Shown: positions 43,685-52,769 of the stretch, piece after piece
How the letters are laid out: the number at the start of each line of letters is the position of its first letter
How positions within the stretch are numbered: position 1 is the stretch's first letter
Assembly: GCA_017940545.1 (NCBI GenBank)
Contig: JAGAYI010000016.1
Location: forward strand, 1-64,000
Length of the DNA stretch: 64,000 nt
Reading direction: 5' to 3'
Source of the DNA: Prevotella sp.
GTDB lineage: Bacteria > Bacteroidota > Bacteroidia > Bacteroidales > Bacteroidaceae
The notes under the pieces: model-generated
Told to the model about the DNA's origin: nothing
Seen by the model: the letters and a program-made list of their open reading frames with translations, nothing else
Database searches by the model: none
Made by a program: the position numbers and the translations under genes

Positions 43685-44496
43685 CTGTTATTGAACGAAA
43701 CTTCTTCAGACTGATGCGTGCAGGACTCTTCGGTAGCCGGGAGCCCATAGAGCCTCTGTCGCAATGGAAATGGCGACGGCTCTACCAACTGTCGCTCATT
43801 CATGGCGTGAACAACTGCATCTGGCAGGGGCTGTGCGAATGTAAAGACGACTTCTACGTGACGCTCATTGCGCCGGAACTCATGCAGAAGTGGAGCAAAA
43901 CCGTAGTGCAGATAGAAGAGGAAACGGAAGACGAAGAGGCCGACACCAGCCTGACCAACCCGCTGCTGGACCGCAAGCTGCAGGACATTATAGACCAGGA
44001 GAGCTCGAAAGAGGAAACCCCTACCCGACTGGTGCTGCTGAACATTGTGAACAACGCACGGGTGATTCTGAACGATGGAGTGTCGCTGCCCTTGATTGTG
44101 GAGCTGGCACAAATGGTACGCAAAGGCAACAACATAGACTACGAGAAGCTGCAGACCTGGATAGCACAACTGCACATGCAGCCAATGGCTGACCTGACAG
44201 GAACACTACTCGTCATGCTGTTTGGCTTCAGCAAAGAGGACGTACCTTTTTTAAAGAAATATCTGGAAAAAACGGCCCAGCAACTGGTCGGTGAGCTGTT
44301 TGACCTGGACAACGCATCGACAGACGAGTGGTACTTCACACAAGAAAAAGACCAGATATTCGTGCGGACCCATAACTCGCGGGCCATGCTATGGCATGTC
44401 GGGCACTCGGCACGCTACTCGCACCTCTATCCTTCAGAGGCGCTGACGAACTTCTTTAAGAGCTTTGCAAAGTCGCTGACACACATTGAAGAATGA
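43681..44496 (+). CDS. Hypothetical protein, possible nucleotidyltransferase-like fold
   Basis: 271 residues from the ATG at 43681, which overlaps the antiporter stop (ATGA). The N-terminus, NFFRLMRAGLFG and WRRLYQLSLIHGV, slightly recalls uncharacterised nucleotidyltransferases of Bacteroidetes, but the catalytic Gly-Ser...Asp-x-Asp motif is not visible. The middle is acidic (EEETEDEEADTS). C-terminal WYFTQEKDQIFVRTHNSRAM looks folded. Function unknown; coupling to the operon is clear. Confidence 0.6.
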   Translation: MTVIERNFFRLMRAGLFGSREPIEPLSQWKWRRLYQLSLIHGVNNCIWQGLCECKDDFYVTLIAPELMQKWSKTVVQIEEETEDEEADTSLTNPLLDRKLQDIIDQESSKEETPTRLVLLNIVNNARVILNDGVSLPLIVELAQMVRKGNNIDYEKLQTWIAQLHMQPMADLTGTLLVMLFGFSKEDVPFLKKYLEKTAQQLVGELFDLDNASTDEWYFTQEKDQIFVRTHNSRAMLWHVGHSARYSHLYPSEALTNFFKSFAKSLTHIEE

Positions 44497-44526
44497 AGGT
44501 ATTGGACGGACGATTGAACGATTAGA

Positions 44527-45576
44527 CTATTTCTTCTTGGTTTCCACCTTCTTCGTTTCCGTTTTTTTGGTTTCCGGTTTCTTTGTCTCTTTCTTCGTCT
44601 CTACCTTCTTCGTTTCCGGCTTTTTCGTTTCCGGTTTCTTCGTTTCTACCTTCTTGGCTTCCGGTTTCTTGGTCTCCGGTTTCTTGGTCTCCGGTTTCTT
44701 GGTCTCCGGTTTCTTGGTCTCAGCTGGTTTCGGCTGTTCAGCCTTCAACTTCTCCTCGGCAGCGGCAATGCTGTCGGCACGTGCCTTTTCCTCGGCGGCA
44801 AGGCGGGCTTTTATCTCGTCTATCTTCAGCGTAGCCTCATCAGAATGGTCGCCCTGATTGGAATACTCCTTCAGATAGGCCTCGTATGACTCTGCGGTAT
44901 TGGCATCGCAGGCTTGTACCCAGGCAAGGGAATCGAGAGTGATGCGACCCTCGCGGACATGCTTGTTCTGAGGATATTTCTCAATGAAAGCAAAAATCTT
45001 ATTCCGGTCCTTGCTGCTGTAAGCGTTCTGCCAGTCGAGCTCAATCTTCTGCAGGCGGGCAAGCACCTTCTCCACGCTGTCGCGGCGCTCGGCAGGAGCC
45101 TGCGGATAACGGAGCAGATAGTCCTGAAGAATGAGCGGTTCGCCACTAATGACGGCACGCTCGTAAGCATCGGTCTCATTCTGCTGGTCCATCTTGTCCA
45201 TCAGGTAAATGCCTAAGAACACTACTGCCAAAGAAGCCACCAAGGCAAAGACGAACGCAACGGCAACGGGATGGCGCCCCTTTTTGTCTTCCTCGTTCTG
45301 CGGAGCACTATTCGGCGTACTGTTGTTTGACACGAACTGCTGACGCATGGCAGGACGTGGGGTATCAGCCTCGCTGCCGGCAGACTGCTGATGCACGGCC
45401 GTACGACTCTTCAGCGCATGGTGACAAACAGGACACATGTCATTATAGGCAAATGTCAATTCGCCACATTCCGGACAACGTACAAGGTTACCTGCAATAT
45501 CAACGCCACAACTGGGACAGGTTTTGGCATGGTCGCTAACCTGATGACCACACTCAGGACATTTTATAATAGCCAT
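44527..45576 (-). CDS. Double zinc-ribbon membrane protein with PETKK-repeat tail
   Basis: A 349-residue protein. Two zinc ribbons open it (IKCPECGHQV...CPSCG at about 4-24 and VRCPECGELTF...CPVCHH at about 33-54). A membrane segment (VAVAFVFALVASLAVVFLGI) lies near 103-124. A helical exported region follows (about 125-270). The last ~80 residues are about 16 copies of a lysine-rich five-residue repeat (PETKK, VETKK). Such a basic tail could bind DNA, RNA or cell wall. Function unknown. Promoter TACCTTTG lies near 45620. Confidence 0.7.
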   Translation of the reverse strand: MAIIKCPECGHQVSDHAKTCPSCGVDIAGNLVRCPECGELTFAYNDMCPVCHHALKSRTAVHQQSAGSEADTPRPAMRQQFVSNNSTPNSAPQNEEDKKGRHPVAVAFVFALVASLAVVFLGIYLMDKMDQQNETDAYERAVISGEPLILQDYLLRYPQAPAERRDSVEKVLARLQKIELDWQNAYSSKDRNKIFAFIEKYPQNKHVREGRITLDSLAWVQACDANTAESYEAYLKEYSNQGDHSDEATLKIDEIKARLAAEEKARADSIAAAEEKLKAEQPKPAETKKPETKKPETKKPETKKPEAKKVETKKPETKKPETKKVETKKETKKPETKKTETKKVETKKK

Positions 45577-45605
45577 AGTTCTTTTACACTTTTTTTCAAA
45601 TTTGA

Positions 45606-45731
45606 CTGCAAAGGTACAAAATAATTCATAATTCGTAATTCATAATTACTCACAATTATTCACAATTAGTATTTTTTATACGTGTCCGTAACCTTCAGTT
45701 CATAATTATTTCCTAACTTTGCAAAATAATA
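45606..45731. promoter_or_regulatory. Divergent promoters and AT-rich direct repeats
   Basis: The minus box TACCTTTG (about 45620-45613) serves the zinc-ribbon gene and the plus box TAACTTTG (about 45714-45721) serves the clostripain gene. Between them, AATTCATAATT-type units repeat several times and resemble the stretch at 7118-7146. Confidence 0.5.
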
Positions 45732-45747
45732 TAAAATCAGGAAAATA

Positions 45748-46965
45748 ATGAAACATTTACTGTCTTTCTTTAGCATGGCCATGCTCTTCGTCTTTACGGC
45801 ATGTGGTAGCGAGGAACATGAGGAACCGCCATTCTCAGGTACAGCAAAACGAACGATGATTGTATATATGTCAGGAGAAAACAACCTCTCGACATTCGTG
45901 ACAAGAGACACGACAGAAATGATTGCCGGGTCAAAGAACCTGACGGATTGCTATTACATCGCCTTCATTGACAAGGCGGAATCGGGGCAGAACCCCAGCA
46001 TCTGGAAGTTTGAAAAAGGGAAAAGCACACGGGTCAGACAATATGATGAGGACTTCTACAGTTCCGACCCGGAAAGAATGCACGAGGTGCTCAGCTGGAT
46101 TATCAGCCAATACCCCGCCAAGAGCTATGCACTCACACTATGGGGACACGCACAGGGATGGGTCATCAGCAACGATACCATTGAAGTGGCTGCCAACAGC
46201 AACCTGCGCAGGGCCTACGGACGAGACTCCGGAAACGACACAAGCTCTGGCGGAAAATGGATGAACATACCCACGCTGGCCAGCGTGCTGAAACACCTGA
46301 ACGCCAGGTTCGACTACATTTTCTGCGACTGCTGCAACATGGCAAATGCAGAAACAGCCTACGAGTTGCGCAACCTGACCGACTACCTGATTGCCTCGCC
46401 TGCAGAAATACCGGCTCAAGGTGCCCCCTACAACACCATTTCGCAGAGTTTCTTTGCAGACAACATGACGAGCGTTTGTCAGGGTATCGTTGACGGATAC
46501 TACCAGTCAGTAGGCGGACAACTGCCGCTGTCGGTCATCAAAATGAGCGAAATGGAACAGCTGGCTAATGCCACAAGAGTCATCTTGCAGACAATGGCAC
46601 CGACAAAAGAAAAAGAACTGGACCTGAATGGACTGATGTATTACGACGGAGAAAGGAAAAACCAGTTACGCTCGCTTTACGACATGAACGACTTTCTGCT
46701 GCAGAATGCTCCGGCTAATGACTATGGGCAATGGAAGCAGGCACTTGACAAAGCCGTCATATATAAGAAGAATGCCAAAGGATGGATTTCTAACGGCCAC
46801 GTGAATTTTAGTGATTTCACAAGCACGGATGAGAAATACGGCGGAATGTCAATGTATATTCCACGCACGTTCTACGACTTGTATGCATACAGCGATAACT
46901 ACAACAGCACGTACAACAAAATGCTGTGGTACTGGACCGTCGGATGGAACAGCTACGGCTGGTAA
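45748..46965 (+). CDS. Clostripain-family (C11) cysteine peptidase lipoprotein
   Basis: A 405-residue lipoprotein (lipobox Phe-Thr-Ala-Cys) of the C11 peptidase family. Catalytic His is in LTLWGHAQGW (His about 134), catalytic Cys in FCDCCNMAN (Cys about 195-196), followed by LIASPAEIPAQGAPYN, the family's usual continuation. Family members cleave after arginine, often after self-processing. It probably acts on the outer surface or in the periplasm. A terminator follows. Confidence 0.9.
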   Translation: MKHLLSFFSMAMLFVFTACGSEEHEEPPFSGTAKRTMIVYMSGENNLSTFVTRDTTEMIAGSKNLTDCYYIAFIDKAESGQNPSIWKFEKGKSTRVRQYDEDFYSSDPERMHEVLSWIISQYPAKSYALTLWGHAQGWVISNDTIEVAANSNLRRAYGRDSGNDTSSGGKWMNIPTLASVLKHLNARFDYIFCDCCNMANAETAYELRNLTDYLIASPAEIPAQGAPYNTISQSFFADNMTSVCQGIVDGYYQSVGGQLPLSVIKMSEMEQLANATRVILQTMAPTKEKELDLNGLMYYDGERKNQLRSLYDMNDFLLQNAPANDYGQWKQALDKAVIYKKNAKGWISNGHVNFSDFTSTDEKYGGMSMYIPRTFYDLYAYSDNYNSTYNKMLWYWTVGWNSYGW

Positions 46966-46986
46966 CAATCACCTGAATGCACCAAA

Positions 46987-47021
46987 CAAAAAAAGGGAGT
47001 GACGACACTCCCCTTTTTTTT
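46987..47021. terminator. Bidirectional terminator
   Basis: A-run, stem GGGAGTG/CACTCCC, loop ACGA, T-run. It lies between the clostripain gene and gldE and overlaps the gldE stop codon. Confidence 0.85.
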
Positions 47022-48333
47022 AATTCTCCGTATGGATAACGACCTTTACTTTTGATATGCGACGTTCTTCCATCTCCAGTATCTCGAAAGTAAAGTGCTG
47101 GTAGTCAATCTTCTCGTGTATCTTAGGAAAGTCGCCCTTGATTTCGAGCAACAGACCGGCAAGCGTGTCGGCATCGCCCTCCACATCCTCGAAGATGTCG
47201 TCGTCTAATTTCAAAATCTTATAGAAGTCGCTCAGCAGCGTCTTGCCTTCGAACACAAAGGTATTACTGTTGATGCGGACGAAGTTTTTCTCTTCCTCAT
47301 CATACTCATCGTTGATTTCACCCACGATTTCCTCCAACACATCCTCTAAGGTCACGATGCCACTGGTGCCGCCAAACTCATCGACGACAATGGCTATGTG
47401 TACCTTGTTTGACTGGAACTCGCGCAGCAAATCGTCAATCTTCTTGGTTTCCGGAACGAAATAAGGCGGGCGGATGAGCGTCTGCCAGCGGAAGTTGGCC
47501 GACTTGTTCAGGTGCGGCAACAAGTCCTTAATATAAAGAATGCCGCGAATATTATCAATACTATCCTGATATACCGGTATGCGCGAGTAGTTATTATCAA
47601 CGATGCACTTCAACACATCGGCATAAGAAGAGGTAAAGTCAAGGTCAACCACGTCCTGACGACTGGTCATGATTTCCTTGGCCGTTTCGTCGCCAAAACG
47701 CACAATGCCTTCCAATATGCGCTGTTCTTCCTTGATGTCTTCCTTGTCGGTCAGCTCAAGAGCCTGTTCCAGGTCGTCAACACTCAGCACGTGGTTATCT
47801 TGAGGCACCACCTTTTCTGCCAGCATGCCTGAGCGCAACAATACGGTGGCAAACGGATAGAAAAGCTTACGACAAGTCATGATGCTGCCTGCCGCTTTCC
47901 TGCAGAAAGCCAAAGCGTGCTGACTGCAATAGACTTTAGGCATGATTTCGCCAAAAAGCAGAAGGAGGAATGTAAGCAGGATGGTAACACAAATGAACTG
48001 CAGCCAATATGCCTTGCCGAAATCAACCACCTGCGCAAAGAAATAGTTGCACAGCATGATAATGGTTACATTTACCAGGTTATTGGTAATCAAGATGGTG
48101 GCAAGCGTACGCTCAGAATCGTCACGCAACTGTTCAATCATCTGGTCGTTCTCGTCCTTGCTGTCTTTCAGTTCATTCAGGTCGCTCGGTGACAACGAGA
48201 AAAAAGCAATCTCAGAACCAGACGCGAAACCGGAGACAAACAACAGCAGGGCTGCCAGCACAATGGCAATGATTGCCCCCATGGAGGGCTCGTAAAACTG
48301 GACTCCGGAAAATATCTGTTGAAAATCTATCAT
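47020..48333 (-). CDS. gldE: GldE-like CorC/HlyC transporter-associated protein
   Basis: A 437-residue membrane protein: DUF21 membrane domain (about 20-190, FVSGFASGSEIAFFSLSPSD), two CBS domains (about 215-330, ITSRQDVVDLD-like MTSRQDVVDLD, FVPETKKIDDLLREFQ, FGGTSGIVTLEDVLEEIVGE) and a C-terminal CorC/HlyC domain. Named for its role in gliding flavobacteria; in non-gliding Bacteroidetes it is likely a divalent-cation protein. ssb lies seven bp upstream, in the common ssb-gldE order. Confidence 0.88.
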   Translation of the reverse strand: MIDFQQIFSGVQFYEPSMGAIIAIVLAALLLFVSGFASGSEIAFFSLSPSDLNELKDSKDENDQMIEQLRDDSERTLATILITNNLVNVTIIMLCNYFFAQVVDFGKAYWLQFICVTILLTFLLLLFGEIMPKVYCSQHALAFCRKAAGSIMTCRKLFYPFATVLLRSGMLAEKVVPQDNHVLSVDDLEQALELTDKEDIKEEQRILEGIVRFGDETAKEIMTSRQDVVDLDFTSSYADVLKCIVDNNYSRIPVYQDSIDNIRGILYIKDLLPHLNKSANFRWQTLIRPPYFVPETKKIDDLLREFQSNKVHIAIVVDEFGGTSGIVTLEDVLEEIVGEINDEYDEEEKNFVRINSNTFVFEGKTLLSDFYKILKLDDDIFEDVEGDADTLAGLLLEIKGDFPKIHEKIDYQHFTFEILEMEERRISKVKVVIHTEN

Positions 48334-48339
48334 GACAGT

Positions 48340-48762
48340 TTAAAAAGGCAAAACACCGTTTGACTCTTCACTCTCATTAGAAGCGACAGGCTCCTGTTCG
48401 CTGACCGTAGCACCAGGATTTGCAGTTGATAATGAACGTGGTGAAAGCATCTCCATATTGTCAGCCCAAACCTCTGTCACATAGCGTCTCACACCCTTCT
48501 TGTCGTCGTAGGAAGAATAGCGCAGACGTCCTTCAATGTAAAGTTTGTCACCCTTATGAACATACTTTTCAACTACCTCGGCTAATTTGCGCCACAACAA
48601 GACTGTATGCCAGTCAGTACGGTCAGGAACCTGAGTGCCATTCTGAAGGGTATAGCCTTTTTCGGTCGTTGCCAACGAGAGGCGTGCCACCGCCACTCCT
48701 GCATCTACATAACGTACCTCAGGCTCTTTCCCGACATTACCGATTAACATAACCTTATTCAT
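48340..48762 (-). CDS. ssb: Single-stranded DNA-binding protein
   Basis: A 140-residue SSB: OB fold at 1-105 (MNKVMLIGNVGKEPEVRY, DRTDWHTVLLWRKLAEVVEK, GDKLYIEGRLRYSSYDD), a short linker, and the acidic tip SNGVLPF in place of the usual DDDIPF. It lies 16 bp downstream of the unknown gene at 48779-49321. Confidence 0.95.
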   Translation of the reverse strand: MNKVMLIGNVGKEPEVRYVDAGVAVARLSLATTEKGYTLQNGTQVPDRTDWHTVLLWRKLAEVVEKYVHKGDKLYIEGRLRYSSYDDKKGVRRYVTEVWADNMEMLSPRSLSTANPGATVSEQEPVASNESEESNGVLPF

Positions 48763-48778
48763 GACTCCTACTACGGTT

Positions 48779-49321
48779 TTATTTCGCCAATCCTAAATAA
48801 CGGAACTTGAAATTCTTACCTTTGGCAGAGGGGAACTGGCTACGCTCATCGACCCGTGAGCGCAAATACTGGACAATGCGATTATAGCAGTCGATACCCG
48901 ACATGGCCTTGCACTGGGCCACGAAATGCGTATCACGATACTGGAACTTGCCCGTTCCCGGAACAAGTGACACACGCTTGAAGTCGATGGAGCCTTCATA
49001 CCAGCCGGGCATTTCTTCGTTTAAACGGACTATTGACGGAGAGGCGGTCTTCTCGCGCTCCATTCCCACTACAGGATTTAAAGCTTTTTTCTCCTTGAAG
49101 TCCTGCATGGTAGCAGCCTCCGTCTTGATGATAATGAAATAAACACGAGGACGTATTTTATAGCGCTTAGGATAAAAGACATCGCTTTCAGCATATTCAC
49201 GGATATCTTCCTCAAGCATAGGGTTCATGCCTATTTCATCAATATCTGCAAGAAAGGCAATAGCATCGTCAACATTAGTTACTAATGTTTCCCGATCAAA
49301 ATAACGTAAGTATAAATTCAT
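48779..49321 (-). CDS. Unknown 180-residue protein upstream of ssb
   Basis: Not recognised. A soluble protein that starts MNLYLRYFDRETLVTNVDDA and carries YPKRYKIRPRVYFIIIKT in the middle. The C-terminus is basic (SRVDERSQFPSAKGKNFKF). No signal peptide or membrane segment. Gene order and spacing place it in one operon with ssb and gldE. Confidence 0.7.
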   Translation of the reverse strand: MNLYLRYFDRETLVTNVDDAIAFLADIDEIGMNPMLEEDIREYAESDVFYPKRYKIRPRVYFIIIKTEAATMQDFKEKKALNPVVGMEREKTASPSIVRLNEEMPGWYEGSIDFKRVSLVPGTGKFQYRDTHFVAQCKAMSGIDCYNRIVQYLRSRVDERSQFPSAKGKNFKFRYLGLAK

Positions 49322-49356
49322 TTAAGTCGTTGTTTTCCTAAAAAATAAAAAAGGAG

Positions 49357-49429
49357 AGCGGAAAACGGGACTCGGACCCGCGACCCCAACCTTGGCAAGG
49401 TTGTGCTCTACCAACTGAGCTATTTCCGC
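49357..49429 (-). tRNA. tRNA-Gly (anticodon GCC), copy 1
   Basis: 73-base cloverleaf without encoded CCA. Acceptor GCGGAAA/TTTCCGC, anticodon loop TTGCCAA (GCC). Virtually identical to the copy at 49694-49766. Confidence 0.95.
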
Positions 49430-49447
49430 ATCTCTATCATGAAAAGA

Positions 49448-49534
49448 TGGTGAAGAGGAGGAGACTCGAACTCCCACGTCGCAATTGACACTACCCCCTC
49501 AAAGTAGCGCGTCTACCAATTCCGCCACCTCTCC
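49448..49534 (-). tRNA. tRNA-Leu (anticodon GAG)
   Basis: 87-base cloverleaf with a long variable arm and encoded CCA. Acceptor GGAGAGG/CCTCTTC; anticodon GAG. Confidence 0.93.
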
Positions 49535-49562
49535 AGCATATAAACATTTGAATAAAAAAGAG

Positions 49563-49644
49563 TGCCCAGAACAGGACTCGAACCTGCACGCCTCGCGGCA
49601 CACGCACCTGAAACGTGCGCGTCTACCAATTCCGCCACCTGGGC
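49563..49644 (-). tRNA. tRNA-Leu (anticodon CAG)
   Basis: 82-base cloverleaf with long variable arm. Acceptor GCCCAGG/TCTGGGC; anticodon CAG. No encoded CCA. Confidence 0.93.
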
Positions 49645-49693
49645 ATTTATACGAAAGGGCCAACCCTAACGCTCTTTTTTGTTCAACATGTGG

Positions 49694-49766
49694 AGCGGAA
49701 AACGGGACTCGGACCCGCGACCCCAACCTTGGCAAGGTTGTGCTCTACCAACTGAGCTATTTCCGC
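49694..49766 (-). tRNA. tRNA-Gly (anticodon GCC), copy 2
   Basis: Second copy of tRNA-Gly(GCC), the first in transcription order, matching copy 1 through the whole cloverleaf. Confidence 0.95.
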
Positions 49767-49810
49767 CTTTTCGTCCTCATGAAGAGGAGCATCTCTCTCG
49801 ATTGCGGATG

Positions 49811-49840
49811 CAAAGGTAATGCTTTTTTCGGAACTGACAA
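49811..49840 (-). promoter_or_regulatory. Promoter of the four-tRNA operon
   Basis: TACCTTTG at 49818-49811 and TTG at 49840-49838 (19-bp spacing) drive the Gly-Leu-Leu-Gly cluster leftwards. Confidence 0.6.
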
Positions 49841-49893
49841 ATTTTTCGGCTATTTTTTTGCGAAAAAAATTTCAAAGGTGGCCTAAATAAGGC

Positions 49894-51009
49894 TTAATCC
49901 ATGCGATTCCGATAGTCTTCGTATGTGAACTGACGCAGAATTTCGAGTCGTCCGTCAACGTGCAACATGCCAATAGCAGGATGCGAAATGCCATTAAACA
50001 TATTCGTCTTTACCGTCGTGTAATGAATCATGTCTTCAAAAATCAGCTCGTCGCCCACCTGTAATTCATGATCGAAACGCCACATGCCCATAAAGTCACC
50101 ACTCAAACAACTATTTCCACCAAGACGGTAGCTCAAATGGCTTGAGGACTCTTCCACGTGCTCAGCACCACGGACATCAGGAAAGTACGGCATTTCCAGA
50201 CAGTCTGGCATGTGGCAGGTGAAACTTACGTCGAGAATGGCCGTCTTGATACCCTTGTCCTCAACGATATCCACCACATGGGACACCAAGGGGCCCGTCT
50301 GCCAGGCAAAGGCGCTGCCCGGTTCGAAGATGACCTTCAGGTGAGGATAGCGCTGATGGAAAGCGTCCATCAAACGAACCAACAACTCTATGTCGTAGTC
50401 TTTACGGGTTACCAGATGTCCTCCGCCGAAGTTGATCCACTTCAGCTGCGGGAACCACGCAGAGAACTTTTCCTCTATATGCTTTAACGTACGCTCAAAC
50501 ACTTCTGCCCCACTCTCGCAATGACAATGACAATGGAATCCCTCGATGTCTGCAGGCAATTGTTCCGGCAGCTTGTCTGCCGTCACTCCGAAACGTGTAC
50601 CAGGGGCACAAGGGTTGTAAAGTGCGGTTCCCACTTCGGAATATTCCGGATTCACACGAAGACCGATGGAGCACTGCCCCGCCCGTTCATGAAATCGGTC
50701 ATACTGCGACAGCGAATTAAACGTCAGATGACTCGAACAGCGAGCAATGTCATCAAACTCATAGTCGGTATAGGCAGGAGAATACGTGTGGCACTTGGCA
50801 CCAAACTCTTCCTGCGCCAAACGAGCCTCACTCAGCGAACTGGCAGTAGTAGCATTGATATACTCACGGAAAATGGGAAACGTCTTCCATAGTGCGAATG
50901 CCTTGAATGCCAGTATCCACTCTGCCTGTGTACGACGTGCCACATTACTGATTAGCTCCAGATTGTTCCTGAGCCTTTTCTCCTCTATTATATATATAGG
51001 TGTATTCAT
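49894..51009 (-). CDS. nspC: Carboxynorspermidine decarboxylase
   Basis: A 371-residue PLP enzyme of the alanine-racemase-fold decarboxylase family (NspC), making spermidine or norspermidine from the carboxy form. ILAFKAFALWKTFPIF contains the PLP lysine, with INFGGGHLVTR as the phosphate-binding glycine loop. FEPGSAFAWQTG and GNSCLSGDFMG, with the catalytic cysteine, follow. Start 51009 is chosen because the box TAATTTTG at 51044-51037 lies downstream of a possible start at 51066. Confidence 0.9.
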   Translation of the reverse strand: MNTPIYIIEEKRLRNNLELISNVARRTQAEWILAFKAFALWKTFPIFREYINATTASSLSEARLAQEEFGAKCHTYSPAYTDYEFDDIARCSSHLTFNSLSQYDRFHERAGQCSIGLRVNPEYSEVGTALYNPCAPGTRFGVTADKLPEQLPADIEGFHCHCHCESGAEVFERTLKHIEEKFSAWFPQLKWINFGGGHLVTRKDYDIELLVRLMDAFHQRYPHLKVIFEPGSAFAWQTGPLVSHVVDIVEDKGIKTAILDVSFTCHMPDCLEMPYFPDVRGAEHVEESSSHLSYRLGGNSCLSGDFMGMWRFDHELQVGDELIFEDMIHYTTVKTNMFNGISHPAIGMLHVDGRLEILRQFTYEDYRNRMD

Positions 51010-51190
51010 TTCGTTTCCACTATCTATCTTTGAAGGCAAAATTACGAAAAAAAGAAGAAAAAACAAAACATATTAGAAGTTTTCATTACGTTATCACAAG
51101 AAAAGAAGAAGAATAATAAAAAAAAACGAAAAAGTAGCCGATAAGTCAAAAAAAAGTAGTAAGTTTGCAGGTAGAAAAGAAAAATAGCGC

Positions 51191-51799
51191 ATGAAACTTA
51201 TCGTGATGACGAAATCCACGTTTTTCGTGGAGGAAGACAAGATTCTCTCCTCGCTCTTTGAGGAAGGTCTGGAGAATCTTCATTTATATAAGCCAGGCTC
51301 AGAGCCCATGTATTCGGAACGCCTACTGACGCTACTTTCCGAGGACTACTATAAGCGTATTACCGTGCACGACCACTTCTATTTAAAAGATGAATACAAT
51401 CTGCGCGGTATTCACATTAACGACACAACAACCGCCATTCCTGCCGGATATAAAGGAAAAGTCAGTCGCACTTGCCGCAACCTTGACCAACTGAAAGAAG
51501 CCAAGAAACATGCTGACTACGTTTTCCTGCAAAACATCTTTGACAGCCAGACAAACCCCAACGACCGACAGACATTTACTGAAGAAGAGTTGGACCATGC
51601 AGCCCAGAAAGGACTTATAGACAAGCATGTCTATGCTCTTGGCGGAATGAACATTGACAATATCCGCATAGCCAAGAACCTCGGTTTTGGAGGGGTGGTT
51701 ATTTGTGGTGACCTGTGGAATCGCTTCAACATTCATCATGAAACCGACTTCAAGGAGCTGATTCTGCATTTCGAAAAACTACGCAAAGCCGTAGGATAA
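51191..51799 (+). CDS. ThiE/TenI-like thiamine phosphate synthase family protein
   Basis: A 202-residue TIM-barrel protein with MKLIVMTKSTFFVEED, ENLHLYKPGSEP, KRITVHDHFYL, GIHIND, SRTCRNLDQLKEAK, VFLQNIFDSQTN and VYALGGMNIDNI. The pattern follows ThiE, but some substrate residues differ, so it may be a second ThiE or a TenI-like protein. TAAGTTTG box near 51156. prs follows after 30 bp. Confidence 0.8.
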   Translation: MKLIVMTKSTFFVEEDKILSSLFEEGLENLHLYKPGSEPMYSERLLTLLSEDYYKRITVHDHFYLKDEYNLRGIHINDTTTAIPAGYKGKVSRTCRNLDQLKEAKKHADYVFLQNIFDSQTNPNDRQTFTEEELDHAAQKGLIDKHVYALGGMNIDNIRIAKNLGFGGVVICGDLWNRFNIHHETDFKELILHFEKLRKAVG

Positions 51800-51829
51800 A
51801 CAGAAGTATTATTAATTGCACAATAAACA

Positions 51830-52768
51830 ATGAGTCAACAAAACTCCTTCATGGTGTTCTCGGGTACTGCAACGAGATACCTCGCAGAAAAAATCTGCCA
51901 AAGCTTAGGTTGTCCGTTAGGGCAGCTGGTTATCACTAAATTCTCAGACGGGGAATTTGCCGTCAGTTACGAGGAGTCTATTCGAGGACGAGACGTTTTT
52001 CTCGTTCAGAGCACCTTCCCCAACAGCGATAATCTGATGGAGCTGCTACTGATGATTGATGCAGCCAAGCGAGCATCTGCCCGAACCATCAATGCTGTAA
52101 TACCCTATTTCGGCTGGGCACGACAGGACCGCAAAGACAAGCCTCGCGTCAGCATTGGAGCCAAGCTGGTGGCCGACCTGCTCTCTGCCGCCGGTGTGAA
52201 CCGCGTCATTACGATGGACCTGCACGCCGACCAGATTCAGGGATTCTTCAACGTTCCCGTTGACCACCTGTATGCCTCTAACGTTATCATCCCCTACCTT
52301 CAGAACCTGAACCTGCCAGACCTTTGTATTGCCTCGCCAGATGTCGGAGGGTCAAAACGTGCCAATACGTATGCCAAGTTCCTTGGGTGCCCGCTTGTAC
52401 TTTGCAACAAGACCAGAGCACGTGCCAACGTCGTGGAGTCCATGCAGATTATCGGTGACGTGGAGGGCAAGAACGTAGTTATCATCGACGATATGGTTGA
52501 TACGGCCGGCACTATTACCAAGGCTGCAGACATCATGAAGGCTGCAGGTGCAAAAACCGTACGGGCCTGTGCTTCCCACTGCGTCATGAGCGGACCAGCC
52601 AGCGAGCGTGTTCAGGACTCGGCCCTTGAGGAGATTGTCTTTACTGACTCCATACCCTACTCTCAGCGTTGCGCCAAAGTCAAGCAACTGTCAGTAGCTG
52701 ACTTGTTTGCACAGACCATCCGCCTTGTGATTGAGAACAAGAGCATTTCAAGTCAATACCTTATTTAA
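51830..52768 (+). CDS. prs: Ribose-phosphate pyrophosphokinase
   Basis: A 312-residue PRPP synthase. FSDGEFAVSYEESIRGRDVF is the N-terminal landmark, RQDRKDKPRVSI the ATP loop, VITMDLHADQIQGFF the metal-binding signature, and VVIIDDMVDTAGTI the PRPP-binding motif. It feeds nucleotide, His and Trp synthesis. The next gene starts one base after its stop. Confidence 0.97.
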   Translation: MSQQNSFMVFSGTATRYLAEKICQSLGCPLGQLVITKFSDGEFAVSYEESIRGRDVFLVQSTFPNSDNLMELLLMIDAAKRASARTINAVIPYFGWARQDRKDKPRVSIGAKLVADLLSAAGVNRVITMDLHADQIQGFFNVPVDHLYASNVIIPYLQNLNLPDLCIASPDVGGSKRANTYAKFLGCPLVLCNKTRARANVVESMQIIGDVEGKNVVIIDDMVDTAGTITKAADIMKAAGAKTVRACASHCVMSGPASERVQDSALEEIVFTDSIPYSQRCAKVKQLSVADLFAQTIRLVIENKSISSQYLI

Positions 52769-52769
52769 G

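Noticed and set aside
44583..44834. Open frames opposite the PETKK-repeat region
   Set aside because: They are shadows of the repetitive codons of the zinc-ribbon protein and have low-complexity translations.
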